Assembly: GCF_019703515.2 (NCBI RefSeq)
Contig: NC_059374.1
Coordinates: 16,218,245 to 16,282,244 of the forward strand
DNA from: Myxocyprinus asiaticus
Lineage: Eukaryota > Chordata > Actinopteri > Cypriniformes > Catostomidae
Length of the DNA stretch: 64,000 nt
Direction: 5' to 3'
The notes under the pieces were generated by a model, which was given only the letters and a program-made list of their open reading frames with translations, was not told the origin of the DNA and searched no databases. Position numbers and translations under genes: made by a program. Positions 10,561 to 21,803 of the stretch are shown one piece after another. Each line of letters opens with the position of its first letter. Within the stretch, counting starts at the first letter, position 1.

Positions 10561-11695
10561 AGTGTATTCTACCGTCTATATTATTCTAGCTGCTAGCCTT
10601 GAAAGACAAAATCTGTTTTAGCTGAAATACAACACTTTTATTTGCATTCCCATACACAAAAGGCATATGGCTCTATTTTTATCAAACTGCAACACTAGCT
10701 AACCTCAATGGATAGAAGTGTAAAAAAAAAAAAATAAAATAAAAAAATCCCTAAAAGTGCTTGTTTCCTGCAAGTAAACAGTGGCTTGGTGTCACACAAA
10801 TTTGACATCTGCTCAAAGCGTTCTCCTGTAGTCAAATAATCACTGCAAATTAAGGTGTAACACCATCCCATATTCCAGAATATACCTGATTTGAGTGTTA
10901 TTAAATTTAGTCAGAGAAAATATCCATATAATACCATGAGAATGTGGCTGAAATTGCATTTAGGTGTGTCAGCAGGTAAGGATTCCAGAACATGTCAATG
11001 CTTTCCTCGGAGGAATGTCAATTCTGTCCTCACATGGTTCACAGTCCTATGGGCACTGCCCACGCTGGTATGAGTTAGTGCTGTCTCTGAGCTTATGTGG
11101 TGTAAAGTGAGCCAGGCCTAATAAAGCGCGGAGGAACAGGAGTCGACAGACTCAAGAAGCCATCAAGGAGTGGGCCAAGCAACTGAGATCCACTGATTTC
11201 TGCTATATTAATCAAGCAAGACATTGCTACAACCTACTGTACATTGTCTCATTTTTGTCTTTTTAATTGACTATTTTACAGGCAACTTTGAGACTTCCTT
11301 AAGACCCTTTTTAAAGATGTATGGGTGTTTCTTCAACTTCAACTTCAGGCAATTTTATGTCTGAGGGGTTGATTTTTATTAAGATTTCCACTTATCTTTG
11401 TGAAATAAAGGTCACATTAAAACTGACTTAGAAATATTTTACAATGTCAAATGAATAAATGTTATTGTTTTAGCATTGTCCCAGACCAAGACTTTCAATA
11501 TTAAATATGAAAATACTAATTATCACGTTTCAATAACTTAAACAGAGAGTGAAATAAACATAAACCATTTCAAAATGTATTGTGTAAAAATGATTTCTAT
11601 CATTTTTTCAAAAATGACGACACAGTTGTGCTGTCATTTCCACCACACCAAAAATGTTGTCCCAAATAAAGTTTTATCAAAAGTTGGTGTATTTT
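10561..11695. other. Unassigned intronic sequence
   Basis: AT-rich, with poly(A) runs near 10723-10748 and no frame longer than about 60 codons. No recognisable element or gene. Confidence 0.5.
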
Positions 11696-12305
11696 TTAAC
11701 CCTCCTATTTTCTTAAGAAACTGCACTTTTGCCCTTCAGGTCATTTTTCACTCGCATTGAAAACCACTCAAAATGCATACATTCTTGATTAGTGTACAAT
11801 GGCACCCCCACTAATGAAAATGTTTTTTTATTGTGGTCCCAAAGTGTAAAATGATAAGGAGAAAAAAATAATATACAGTAAATATTAATAAAAAAATAAA
11901 AAAAAATTTAAACTTGGCAAACATTGGCCAAGAATGTCTTAATTTACATTTATTTCAATCACTTTTTGCATTTTATAATATCTTAATATATTACAACAAC
12001 GCTTGAAGAAAAGCAACAGTGTACATTTTAGAGTTACAGTTTTAGTGCCTGTTTCACAAATTAATCTCTATTGCCTTTTCCAGTAGTCATAATCGGCCCA
12101 GTTTTCACGTCCATTGCAACAAATCCATTCTTTCCCACTAATGTCAAACAATTCGTTGCAGTGTTACAGAGGTTTAGGAAGGTGCCATAATAGTTATTTT
12201 TGCCATCTAATGTTTTAGGAGAAAATTATATTCAATAGGCTGTATTTATAACTTATTCTTTACCTGTCCGGGGTCAAAAATTACCCAAGTACAATAGTAG
12301 GTTAA
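11696..12305. mobile_element. piggyBac-like non-autonomous element with TTAA ends
   Basis: The left boundary reads TTAACCCTCCTATTTTCTTA and the right boundary, reverse-complemented, reads TTAACCTACTATTGTACTTG. Both ends therefore start TTAACC-T-CTATT, and TTAA is the target duplication typical of piggyBac. Near-terminal sequences CAGGTCATTTTTCAC and GGGGTCAAAAATTACCC are also inverted relatives. The 610-bp element has no transposase. Confidence 0.75.
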
Positions 12306-12912
12306 CCAAGTCAACAAAACTGTCAGTGACGATCTGGCTTGAGATGAAATGTGATGTTTGAAAAAAAAAAAAAACAGAAAAAAAAAGTTAAATATCACTT
12401 GGCCGTATTTTTAATTGTATCCTAATACAACAGATTGGCAATAGCAAGTAGCAGATCATGGCTTTGCCAGGCTGTGATGTAAACTAAATGTTGGCTATTT
12501 AAAAAAATGACAATCCCTTTCGATATGTCCACAACTTTCTGTGTCAATAGGAAAAACATCAACACAGGAAAGAAAACTGTTCATCAAACTATTTTATCGG
12601 GCATTTAAAGGTGCAGTAAGCGATTTTTTTCATGGAAAGGTATGCAAAAAATATTCCTACTCCCTTAAAGATATTAATTAAATAAGTGTTCTGTGAAATC
12701 TCACCAACGACTTTTCTAAATTTGGCTAATTCTTATGATATCATACGACTGCACTAGTTTGAATTCCTACGACTTTCACTACATCCAATGACGTCGCTGG
12801 ACATTGTTTCCATCTAATACGCGACAACTACTTGCTTCTGTCACACACAACAGCTTCCTATCATGTTTACACACTCTACTGATTGGTTAAGTTTAGATAA
12901 GGGGTTTGGGTA
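12306..12912. other. Unassigned sequence with a single MITE end
   Basis: AAAGGTGCAGTAAGCGATTT at 12607 resembles the terminus of the MITE at 40491-40912 (AGGTGCTGTAAGCGA). No partner end is seen, so this is probably a truncated relative. The rest is unassigned. Confidence 0.45.
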
Positions 12913-12920
12913 AGGGCATA

Positions 12921-12925
<5 letters not shown>

Positions 12926-12986
<61 letters not shown>
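12926..12986. repeat. (AT)n microsatellite, left block
   Basis: Nearly pure AT dinucleotides directly adjoining the left copy of the 12-bp duplication. Confidence 0.95.
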
Positions 12987-12989
<3 letters not shown>

Positions 12990-13389
12990 CAGGTTGTTAC
13001 CTCTCCTACCAACCACCAGAGGGAGCCCTCTCTCGAATACTAACTCTGTACCGTTTCTTCATAGGTTACTTCATGTCTGAACTATATAAATACCATGCTG
13101 TTTCCACTGTCACGTTGCGAAGTATTGCCAGCTTACCCTGTCTTACCGAGTGTTTTTCCATTGCCATTGCTGATTGTTTATTTGTTATGACCTTTGCCTG
13201 ATTCCTGGATTTTCTGCTTTTTGGATACCCCTTTGTTTTGTTTGCCTTGTAGGACTGTCTTTTTGGTTTATTGGATTATACCGCCTGCATAACGACTATC
13301 TCTATTTGCCTACCTATTTGGATTGTTTGCTTGTGTTCTAATAAACTTCCAGCACATGGATCCTAACACCGTCTCCATGGCCAGTTCAT

Positions 13390-13392
<3 letters not shown>
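12987..13392 (+). mobile_element. Solo LTR inside the AT tract
   Basis: The segment runs from GTTACAGGTTGTTACCTCTCC to CATGGCCAGTTCATTACA. It contains TATAAATACC as a likely TATA box (13086-13095), a pyrimidine-rich middle and an AATAAAC polyadenylation-like signal near 13341. This is the layout of a gypsy-type LTR with no internal region. Boundaries and target duplication are blurred because both flanks are (AT)n. Confidence 0.6.

Positions 13393-13432
<40 letters not shown>
13393..13432. repeat. (AT)n microsatellite, middle block
   Basis: AT dinucleotides between the solo LTR and the Tc1 remnant. Confidence 0.95.
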
Positions 13433-13436
<4 letters not shown>

Positions 13437-13980
13437 TACTGTGCAAACGTTGTAGGCATATGTTTCACAAAATCATTTGTCTTAAGATGGTTATTTATAT
13501 CTGCTACTTTAGTGTGTCAATAGGAAATAAACATTTTATACTCCCAAACATTCCTTTTGCAAACAGAATAGAATAGAATAGAAGAACAGGGAGCCCTGCA
13601 ACAAATGGCATGGCCCTCACAGAGCCCCCCACTGAGCATCGGGTCAGTCTGGGATAATACGAAGAGACAGAAGTGATTGAGACAGCCTAAATAAATAAAA
13701 GAACTGTGGCAAATTCTCCAAGAAGCTTGGAACATCCTATCTGCCAACAACCAAGAAAAACTGTGTCCAAGTGTAAGTACTCCTACTTACTTACTTAATT
13801 GGTGCCGTTTTGAAGGCAAAAGTGTTCACACCAAATATTGATTTAGCTCTTTTTCCATTTACTGGATTTGTATGACGTTAATTGATTAATGAAAACTATT
13901 TATGTCATTTTTTTAAGAAATTCTTAAAAAAGAACTTTGAAAGTTTTTTCACAAATGTCTAAAACTTTTGCACAGTACTG

Positions 13981-13983
<3 letters not shown>
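13433..13983 (+). mobile_element. Tc1-like element, internally deleted
   Basis: The left end reads ACAGTACTGTGCAAACGTTGTAGGCA. The right end, reverse-complemented, reads ACAGTACTGTGCAAAAGTTTTAGAC. These are terminal inverted repeats, and both sides are (TA)n as expected for a TA-targeting transposon. The element is about 550 bp, roughly a third of a full Tc1 unit. The transposase N-terminus and catalytic core are missing. Confidence 0.75.
13600..13870 (+). pseudogene. Tc1-like transposase C-terminal fragment
   Basis: In one frame from about 13650 the translation gives WDNTKRQK, a stop, LRQPK, a stop, then IKELWQILQEAWNILSANNQ and EKLCPSV. This matches the end of Tc1 transposases, where the segment after the DDE motif reads like VWDYMKRQ, KELW..L...W..LP and KLCASVPRR. 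Upstream pieces in other frames resemble the SQSPDLNxIE-SVW motif. Two stops and at least one frameshift make it non-functional. Confidence 0.65.

Positions 13984-14047
<64 letters not shown>
13984..14047. repeat. (TA)n microsatellite, right block
   Basis: Pure TA dinucleotides between the Tc1 right end and the SINE body; probably the proximal part of the SINE tail. Confidence 0.95.
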
Positions 14048-14049
<2 letters not shown>

Positions 14050-14464
14050 AATGTCTCCCCTTTTCTCCCCAACTTGGAATGCCCAAGGTGGTGTAGTGAG
14101 TCACCTCAATCTGGGTGGCGGAGGACAAATCTTAGCTGCCTCTGTGTCTGAGACAGTCAATCCATGCATCTTATCGTGTGGCTTGTTGAGCGTGTTATCA
14201 CGGAGACATAGTGCATGTGGAGGCTTCACGCTATTCTCCGTGGCATCCACGCACAACTCACCACGTGCCCCACCGAGAGCGAGAACCACATTATAGTGAC
14301 CACGAGGAGGTTACCCCATGTCACTCTACCCTCCCTAGCAACTGGGCCAATTTGGTTGCTTAGGAGACCTGGCTGGAGTCACTCAGCACGCCCTGGATTC
14401 AAACTCATGACTCCAGGGGTGGTAGTCAGCATCTTTACTCGCTGAGCTACCCAGGCCCCCCATT
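14050..14464 (-). mobile_element. tRNA-derived SINE body
   Basis: Read on the minus strand the head is GGGGGCCTGGGTAGCTCAGC. It has a pol III A box (TAGCTCAGCGAGTA, 14436-14449) and a B box (GAGTTTGAATCC, 14395-14406) at tRNA-like spacing. An unrelated body of about 330 bp follows, with CCTCGTGGTC, CTCAACAAGCCAC and CCGCCACCC blocks, ending in GGGGAGAAAAGGGGAG before the AT tail. A second, 5'-truncated copy is at 48842-49085. I do not name the family. Confidence 0.8.
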
Positions 14465-14476
14465 AGGGCATAATAT

Positions 14477-14935
14477 TAATAAGTATGTCCTTAACGCCTT
14501 GTGCACGGAACTTGTGTTTACTTACGCATTAGACATCTAGGAATTTGCACATGATGAAGTTGTACGTGTTTATGCGAACTACATTGTACGAGAGGGCGTG
14601 GCCAATTCAATGGCTCAGTCTTGTGGAAGTAGAATGGCTGAAATCGCTTACAGCACTGTTAAGTGTTACCAAAGCAGAAATGACAAAAGGAGCTTTCGAA
14701 ACTACAGGGAATATTGCTATTTTTATCTCTATAAAAGTTGTCCTTGTACTTGTCTTTCCAGTTATTTGTCCATTGGCCCAGAGACAAGAGAGGTTCTAAT
14801 TCATTATAACTTCAAATTTATACAGCTTCATTTTCACCACTATTCATACACACAGAAAAGTGAGGTGTCCCCTACTGATTTCATTAAAATTTATTAAATA
14901 TATTAATATATAAATTAAATATAAGAAGAGCATAT
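14477..14935. other. Unassigned sequence
   Basis: Overlapping frames of 84 and 99 codons on the plus strand have no recognisable motif. Nothing else supported. Confidence 0.4.
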
Positions 14936-15620
14936 TTACTGGAATTCTCCTCTCGACACCAGAATCGAATGGGTTTCCGTCTTTTCTCTATCAGCCCATG
15001 GACATCCGAGCACGCTATAATTGGAATAAATATAAAATTGGAAAAGACACCAGAGGCGGAGGTAGCAGAGAGCTATGATAACAGAGGGAGTCACACCACT
15101 GCATCTCATCTTTCTGTGTAAACGCCGGAGGCGATCGGGCCACACTGGGAAGGATGCATCCTCGCAATTAAATCGGTACATGCAAAAACAGTCATGCTGA
15201 CTCCTCGCTCCATTTCTGAATGCTATCTCCCGCTCAGCCAAGGGATGAAACTGTTTGCTGTAACTGCTTGACAGACCTGAGGAGAGGAGGATTGAATTGT
15301 TTTTCACAATACCAGATAAACTACTTTTTCTCAATTGCCAGTGTTATAGATAAATAGGACTTTTGTGGCAAAGCAACTGTCCGACAATCAACTTAAGTCT
15401 CACAATATGGCTTTTAAAATCGCAGACCTTGAGTAGGCTTCAGGTGGGCAGGGAAGGATGTTTTGCAGTTTTAGTTATATGTGCTGCTGCAGTAGCTATA
15501 ATTTTACACGGCATAGGGAAAATAAATGGCCTATTGGATTCAGGTCAAGATCAAACGCTCAACAAACTAACCTCATTCGCAAACTGCTCGGATAACCCAT
15601 CAGTTCCAGTCTGAAAGAAG
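14936..15620. other. Moderate-GC segment with long open frames, identity unknown
   Basis: Visibly less AT-rich than its surroundings and without recognised repeat sequence. The minus strand has a 132-codon frame (14936-15334). The plus strand has an 83-codon frame (15363-15614) containing a hydrophobic run CFAVLVICAAAVAIILHGIG, which would make a membrane anchor. Neither has a domain I know, and no clear splice sites frame them. It could be a conserved non-coding block, an unannotated exon or an old unrecognised repeat. Confidence 0.3.
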
Positions 15621-15744
15621 ATTCCGAGTCACCTTGAACATTTAAATCGGAATGTCCTCAAAAATAGCTCATAAACTGTTCTACCTTCTTTTTTTAGAAT
15701 ATCAACTGGCTTTTCTTTAACACAGCTTCAGAGAAGACAGAAGG

Positions 15745-16110
15745 GGGGATTCACTAAGAATGAATTGTGCATGGGCTCAACTACTCAATTATTTGATCAA
15801 CATTTGATGAATTACTGATACCATGATCTATAGATAATAAGTCCTTCAGTTTACAGTCTGCTTTCCGCGGGCGTTAATAGCACAATGTTAATTGCACCAA
15901 GCAAATAGCACTGACTTTTGTTAATAATGCACAATCTAGTAATTTACATAAAAAGGAGGCGTATTTGCTCTGAAAATGACTTAATTTAATTCCACATAGA
16001 CTTTTCCACATATTTAGTGCTTGGTTAAACTGGATTAAGGGTGGTTTGTGAATAAGATGCAGGTTTTTGCTCTGAAATACCATGCACAAAAGTGGTGAAA
16101 CTGTTAAGTA
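15745..16110 (+). repeat. Dispersed repeat of unknown family, copy 2
   Basis: Begins GGGGGGATTCACTAAGAATG and shares ordered blocks with 9940-10560: TAATAGCACAATGTTAA, GCACTGAC-TTTG, ATGACTTAATTTAA, GGTTAAACTGGATT and a GCTCTGAAATACCATGCAC end. No coding content. The second copy shows that this is a dispersed repeat and not unique sequence. Confidence 0.5.
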
Positions 16111-16187
16111 AATTCATCCCAGAGTGGAGAAGAGATATGCTGCCCAAACTTGCACAATAAACAAAAACGCTGAGAGGAAAAGCGAGA

Positions 16188-16188
16188 G

Positions 16189-16220
<32 letters not shown>
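16188..16220. repeat. (GA)n microsatellite
   Basis: A run of GA dinucleotides within AGCGAGAGAG...GAC. Confidence 0.9.
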
Positions 16221-16222
<2 letters not shown>

Positions 16223-17039
16223 CCAAAAGCTGCTTGAACAGACAGAACAGCATAGTCTCATAAATCTCTCCTCTCTCCTTCTAAGGATCGATTGATTTGA
16301 TAAACAGGGAAAAATATGGTGGTTCTAGTCACCTCTTCAAATCTGCCTGGTTTCACTGTAAGCACAGGGACATTAAGTAGCTCTAGGAGGAGATGGTCTG
16401 GCTCAGAAAATGCCGTTATTGCATTAAAGTGAAACTCCAGTCACACATGCTAGCTAAAGGGCTCACTGTTTGGCTTAAGAGAGGGGGTGTACTTACATTA
16501 CAACAGATACATTGCAGCCTACATTATGTTCTTTTGATCGCTGAACTGCGGTATGAATTTGAACACTTTGACATCAAGACTTCCATGAGGCAACATTATT
16601 TATTTATTGCAAATACTGGTATGAAATGAACCAATTAAGCAAATAAATTATGTTGAAAATACACCCTTCCATCACTGCTACACACAACACCCTTGCGGGA
16701 TACCACTGCGGGAGCAATTATACAATTATATTGTAGTTACATTTGCATTTCTAGAGCAGTTTTTACACCAAATAGAAGCCAAATGTCTTTATTCTATAAA
16801 TAAAAGGGACTTCTTAAAGTTACTGTTCTAATAACATATTATATATTTTATTAAATTAAGTATTTCAATTATGGTTACATTTAAACTTAATTTGATGCTT
16901 AACAATAAAAGGTTTTCATACTGCATAGTTTAATCAAAAGTATCAAACAGCACAAACATACATGGTGCATTAAACTATATGCTTCTTTTAAGTGTTTAAT
17001 ATAAAGTGTTCCCATACAATTGACATTATTTGAATCATT

Positions 17040-17040
<1 letters not shown>
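16221..17040. other. Unassigned intronic sequence
   Basis: No recognisable gene. AATACTGGTATGAAATGAAC near 16613 faintly resembles part of the copy-1 dispersed repeat. Confidence 0.4.

Positions 17041-17124
<84 letters not shown>
17041..17124. repeat. Poly(A)-(TA)n microsatellite
   Basis: An A run followed by about 34 TA dinucleotides. Confidence 0.95.
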
Positions 17125-17126
<2 letters not shown>

Positions 17127-17296
17127 AACTCACCTCTGCCTGTTTTCAAATGAGTTTTATCATGCAAGTGCATTTTTCACTACCGTTAAGTGATGTCACT
17201 GCTTCTCCATGCACAGTGAACCTATCAGACTAATCAATAATGACATTTTTTTTGTCATTTATTTTTATTATCGATTGAATTTAGTTGTTGGAGCAC

Positions 17297-17692
17297 TCCC
17301 CAAAATTATCATAAATGTATCCCATGAGGCTCATACATAATATTCCAAGTCTTCTGAAGGCATACGTTTTGGTGATAACCTGAAATGTAAGTCATTTTTC
17401 AGTGAAAGTCTGTCCGTTGCGCATTTATGAGAGCTATAAAAAAGCTTGTTTATAGTGGCTAGTGTGTGCAAGAATTTGCATTATTTAGCATTAAAAACAA
17501 TGCAAGTTCTTGAATGAAAACAGGTGCCATTATGAACAAGCTTCTCTCATGCACTAATATTCTTGAAAACATCTTCTTTTTTGTTGCGCATAAGAAAGAA
17601 AGTCATATGGATTTGGAATAGCATGAGGGTGAGTAAATTATGACAGAATTTATTTATTTATTTATTTGGGGGTAAACTTCCTTTAAGCTGTC
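17297..17692. mobile_element. Palindromic MITE (AGTTCACC family), partial copy
   Basis: The right arm carries AAGAAAGAAAGTCATATGG, GGGTGAGTAAATTATGACAG and ends GGGGGTAAACTTCCTTT, the family's diverged terminus. Upstream, TCATACATAATATTCCAAGTC and TTCTGAAGGCATACG match interior segments common to the family. The left terminus is poorly preserved, so the left limit is approximate. Confidence 0.5.
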
Positions 17693-19059
17693 CACAAAAA
17701 GAATAATGAAGATTCAATTATGAAAAAGATGGGTAAATTAACAGAACTATCTCTACCAGCAATACTATTACCCTCAATATATTACAACTCTTGATTACAG
17801 CCGATTAGAATGTTTGTGAATGATTTCATACTTATAGGTGGGGCCCCCTCTCATGGTTCGTGGGGTGGCCCCCAATATCTGCGGTATGCCACTGCCTCCA
17901 AGAACACAACATATCCAATGTATAAACAGAAATACCCAGTGTCGCATTTAGCTAATCCATGCTAATTACACCCCCACAAGGAACATTTATTTTATGCTTC
18001 ATTTAGAACCACTGCGGCATGGAGAATGCAAAAAAAAGACATGAAAAAGCAGAGCACGAAAACGGCTTAAAATCAATCTCCAACTGATGGGTGATTCAGC
18101 AAAAATGGCAAATGAAAAGCTATTTAGTAGAAGAACATTGTACAAATAAAGAAGAGTTTACAGAAATCTCTGCAGCTTAATTTATCAGACCACTATGTAT
18201 TCAAAGAAAGCTACATGGTTTGAGGCAAAGAAAAGTCCTTGTCTTCTCTTTCATCACATTGATTCTAAGTTCTTTTGTTTTGCTAGATTAGCTCTTTTTT
18301 TTAAGGCTACCTGTTGTCAACTGTCATTAAATCACTATATAGGCCACGGCTGTGGCACGTCATTTTAATTAAAGCACACAGTCTCACTCCGGTAGAGGGA
18401 GGGGAGGCATAGTGACGTCCATAATTAAAAATTGATCTGGGGCACTGCAGGAATGATAAAATTCCTAAGAGGGAGAGAAGAGGGGAAACGCTTGATCAAG
18501 ATGCAAACTCAACATTTTGACAGTCTGCAGCTTTAGGTGGAACGTCAGTATACACACTTACATACTGCAGGCTTTGTGCTAACTTACAATTAGTAAATAT
18601 TCATGTTTTTCTATGCCACTACTTTTGAAAGAATATGTAGACAACTAGATTTGTATATTGTCTAGATAAAATGTAAGTGGTCCTAGCTTGTGCACACAGC
18701 AATAGTAGGGCATTCTGGGTACTTTCTAGGTGGTTAGCTACTTATCAGCCCAAGTCCAAAATGATCACGCAGGAAATTGACATGTTGCTACCGAATGTTC
18801 ATGTACCCTGAAATAAACCCCATTCTGCCGATTACTGAAATACCTAACAAAACTAGAGAGTTCATGACAAATTTGCTGCAAACTTGCCACAAATTCAGCA
18901 CTGATTATTTTCACATGCAAATGAACTTTGTTGCAAACTTTGCCATGAACTCTCAGTTTTTGTAATGGAAGTGCCATCTCCCATCAGACATTTTTGCATC
19001 ACTCCAAATGTGTTTACCTTTTCCAGTGGCACTACTGATAGAGCGTAACGCGAGCATCT
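17693..19059. other. Unassigned intronic sequence
   Basis: No frame longer than 70 codons and no recognised element. The two short frames at 18765-18977 overlap on opposite strands and have no motif. Confidence 0.5.
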
Positions 19060-19067
19060 TCAGAGAC

Positions 19068-19330
19068 TAGGGTTGCCAAGTTGTAAAGTACAGGACACTA
19101 TCTCAAGCAAACAATTAGCTGCAGCAGGGGGAGTTCTGGCTGATGTTTTCAGATGGTCCCTTATTACTCCCTCCACAGTTTTAGCACATTTTAGCACAAT
19201 GTGTAGACTTTTTAGATGCTCCCTTAACCATCAGGTTAAATGAACAATCTTGAATGATTTCGCCATTATGCCATCGGACCTGCTTAAATACGGGATGATT
19301 CCGTATTTTATGGAAAGGGTGGCAACCCTA
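19068..19330. mobile_element. hAT-type MITE with perfect 8-bp duplication
   Basis: The left end TAGGGTTGCCAAGTTG and the reverse complement of the right end TAGGGTTGCCACCCTT form terminal inverted repeats. The flanks are the identical octamers TCAGAGAC at 19060-19067 and 19331-19338, the hAT target-duplication length. The element is 263 bp and has no coding capacity. Confidence 0.88.
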
Positions 19331-19338
19331 TCAGAGAC

Positions 19339-20969
19339 AGGTTCTGGTCCCATGGAAACCAGGAAGCAATCGCGTTCACATAAACAATGGTTAGCATAAT
19401 TCGGAGGTTGAAATTTTCCCTATAAGATTACATTTCTACCCTGACAGTTAGGTTTAGGGTTGGGGTTTGTGTTAGGGAGGTAAGGAATTTAAAACATGCA
19501 TTTCTGTTGACTGTATTACATCAATTACAACTAAAAATACAACTGTAGACATTTCACCCAGAAACTGGAGCTTCAGCCACTGGGAGCAATGATTCAAATT
19601 TCAGTAAGCACAGACCGATTTCAGCAAAAGAACTTTCAAACTATTATAGATCAATCTGCCAAGTGAAAAGAGCCCACATCCAAGTCTATATGATATTCTG
19701 GTCCCATTTATATTAAACAAAAGTACATTTATAGAATTGTTTCATCTGTTTTACTGTCCAGTGGGCAAAAAATCATTTGAATTCTTATAAAACTAATAAC
19801 ACAACTCTCCTCAACAATCTGCATGATTTAAAGTATAATTTATGTCCATAGCAAAATGATGCTGGATGACTTACATACTAAAGTTTAATGCATTAGGGTT
19901 AGGATTGTTTAGATCCCTACCTTAAAGAAGATTAATAGTAATAGGCAGATATTGTATTGTTGTGCAATGAATATGTATTAGGACAATAAGCTAGAAATGC
20001 AATCAGCAAGATTGGTAATTGCATAATACCATTACTAAGTCACTGACAATTTGCTAATATTGTATAAACAATTATTCGTATATTGGGATTTGTAAAACGA
20101 AGAGTAATCTAGACTAAAGCCTTTAGTTCTACACAGATAATAAATAGCATTTCGTCCCGAGCCATGCACCACGATAGGCAGTGGTATCACACTTTCATAG
20201 CAACATGCAGGGAGTTTGGCATGTACAACTTGAAGGAATGGAGCTGATTATGGCTACCATGAGGGCTTCATGGACTATGCCGCTGCATTCCAGAGATGCC
20301 CTTGCTGGGAGTCATTTTAATCAGCTCATCAGTCATTCATGATGGATGAGACATTAGCCCTTCTCTGCCTCCCAGTTCACACATTAACCATCTGCTAATC
20401 AGGACTGATTAGGCAGAGCTACTCTTACTCCCACCTAGGGAAAAATGCCCATGACATATACGTACTTCCTGAGACATTATCACCATGTATGCTATGTTTG
20501 CAAGAATGAATGTCCTCAGCTGACCACAAGATGATGAGAAATATTCTGTATGGTCACCTGACCTCTACTACCAGTTCTATTAAATGACTTAATCTTTTTT
20601 TTTTTTTTTTAAGGCTGTAATGTGGGTTATAAAAGCACAATATACAACTGACCCCCAAAAGGACAGTTGGATACTTAAGCCACAATTAAAAATGTATGAA
20701 TGTCATTGCAGTAAATAACAAAATACCAAACTAAGTGACATCTTTATACAAATTCTAAGCCATTTTTGCAATAACTTTAACCTGCTGGTTTAATTTTTTT
20801 TTATTTTTTTATTTTTTATTTTTTTGGGATTTATGAAGTCAGTTTCAACTTTACACAGGTTTTCAAGCAGAGTAAAGACAGGTGTACTTCTTCACATTAA
20901 CTATGGACTTGTTTCATGAATGGCTGGATTACATAACCCGACTTTTTACACCAGTTTTATGCCATGTTT
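19339..20969. other. Unassigned intronic sequence
   Basis: AT-rich with poly(T) runs at 20597-20612 and 20796-20825. No frame reaches 60 codons and no element is recognised. Confidence 0.5.
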
Positions 20970-21099
20970 TTCACCAGCTAAACCTTGCTGGTGAAGCTTG
21001 TTGACCAGCATGGTCTTTCTGATGAAGCTGGTTAAGCTAGTTTAAAAGCCTGGTGGAGACACCAGCACACCAGCATCCCATGCAATGCTGATCTTTTGT
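20970..21099. repeat. CCAGC/GCTGG-rich repeat adjoining DIRS copy A
   Basis: Repeated GCTGGT and ACCAGC words (CACCAGCTAAACC, TTGACCAGCATGGTCTTTCT, AAGCTGGTTAAGCTAG, GACACCAGCACACCAGCATC) mark a common fish interspersed repeat. It directly abuts the broken 3' end of the DIRS fragment. Confidence 0.5.
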
Positions 21100-21109
21100 C
21101 GTGAGGAGC

Positions 21110-21755
21110 GTGAGGTCAGAGAACCACGTCTGGGTGGGCCAGTAGGGTGCTACTAGGACAACCTGCTCCTCGTCCTCCCTGACCTTGCACAGGGTCTGTG
21201 CAAGTATGCTCACTGGGGGAAACATGTATTTGTGTAGTCCAGGGGGCCAGCTGTGTGCCAGCACATCTATACCAAGGGGTGCCTCGGTCAGGGCGTACCA
21301 ATGCGGGCAGTGGGAGGATTCCCGGGAAGCAAACAGGTCTACCTGACTCCAGATCAGCTGGACCGCCTGGGGTGGAGTCTCCACTCTCCTCTGAGCGTTA
21401 CCTGTCGTGACAGCGCGTCCGCTGCAGTGTTGAAGTCACCCGGGATGTGAGTGGCTCGTAGCGACTTGAGGTGCTGCTGACTCCAGAGGAGGAGACAGCT
21501 GGCAAGTTGTGACATGCAACAGGAGCATAGACTGCCTTGACGATTAATGTACGCTACCGTTGCTGTGCTGTCCGTCTGGACCAACACGTGCTTGCCCTGG
21601 ATCAATGGCTGGAACCTCCGCAGGGTAAGCAGTACTGCCAACAACTCAAGGCAGTTAATGTGCCAACGCAGCCGCGGGCCAGTCCAGGAGCCGGCAGCTG
21701 TGTGCCCATTGCATACAGCGCCCCAGCCCGTCTTGGAGGCGTCTGTCATAACCAC
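21110..21755 (-). pseudogene. DIRS RNase H and downstream domain, copy A
   Basis: VMTDASKTGWGAVCNG gives the first catalytic aspartate, HINCLELLAVLLTL the glutamate, and VQTDSTATVAYINRQGS the third acid. HIPGDFNTAADALSR follows as the last conserved segment. The next frame (21384 leftwards) has VDLFASRESSHCPHWYALTE, APLGIDVLAHSWP and LVAPYWPTQTWF, the conserved DIRS region between RNase H and recombinase. Element sequence ends near 21100. Confidence 0.8.
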
Positions 21756-21803
21756 GACATGCCTGGAGACCTGCTCTAGGGGAACCCCTGCCCATATGCT
21801 AGG

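Larger units (their letters stand above)
12913..14476 (-). mobile_element. SINE insertion unit with flanking 12-bp duplication
   Basis: A perfect 12-bp direct repeat AGGGCATAATAT lies at 12913-12924 and 14465-14476. Between the copies sits a minus-strand tRNA-derived SINE at the right. To its left is a long (AT)n region that is interrupted by a solo LTR and a Tc1 remnant. The simplest reading is that the repeat is the SINE's target duplication, that the (AT)n region is its 3' tail, and that the other two elements later inserted into that tail. Confidence 0.7.

Noticed and set aside
14395..14449. A true tRNA gene
   Set aside because: A and B boxes are present but the body continues as a SINE and no complete cloverleaf with acceptor pairing is visible.
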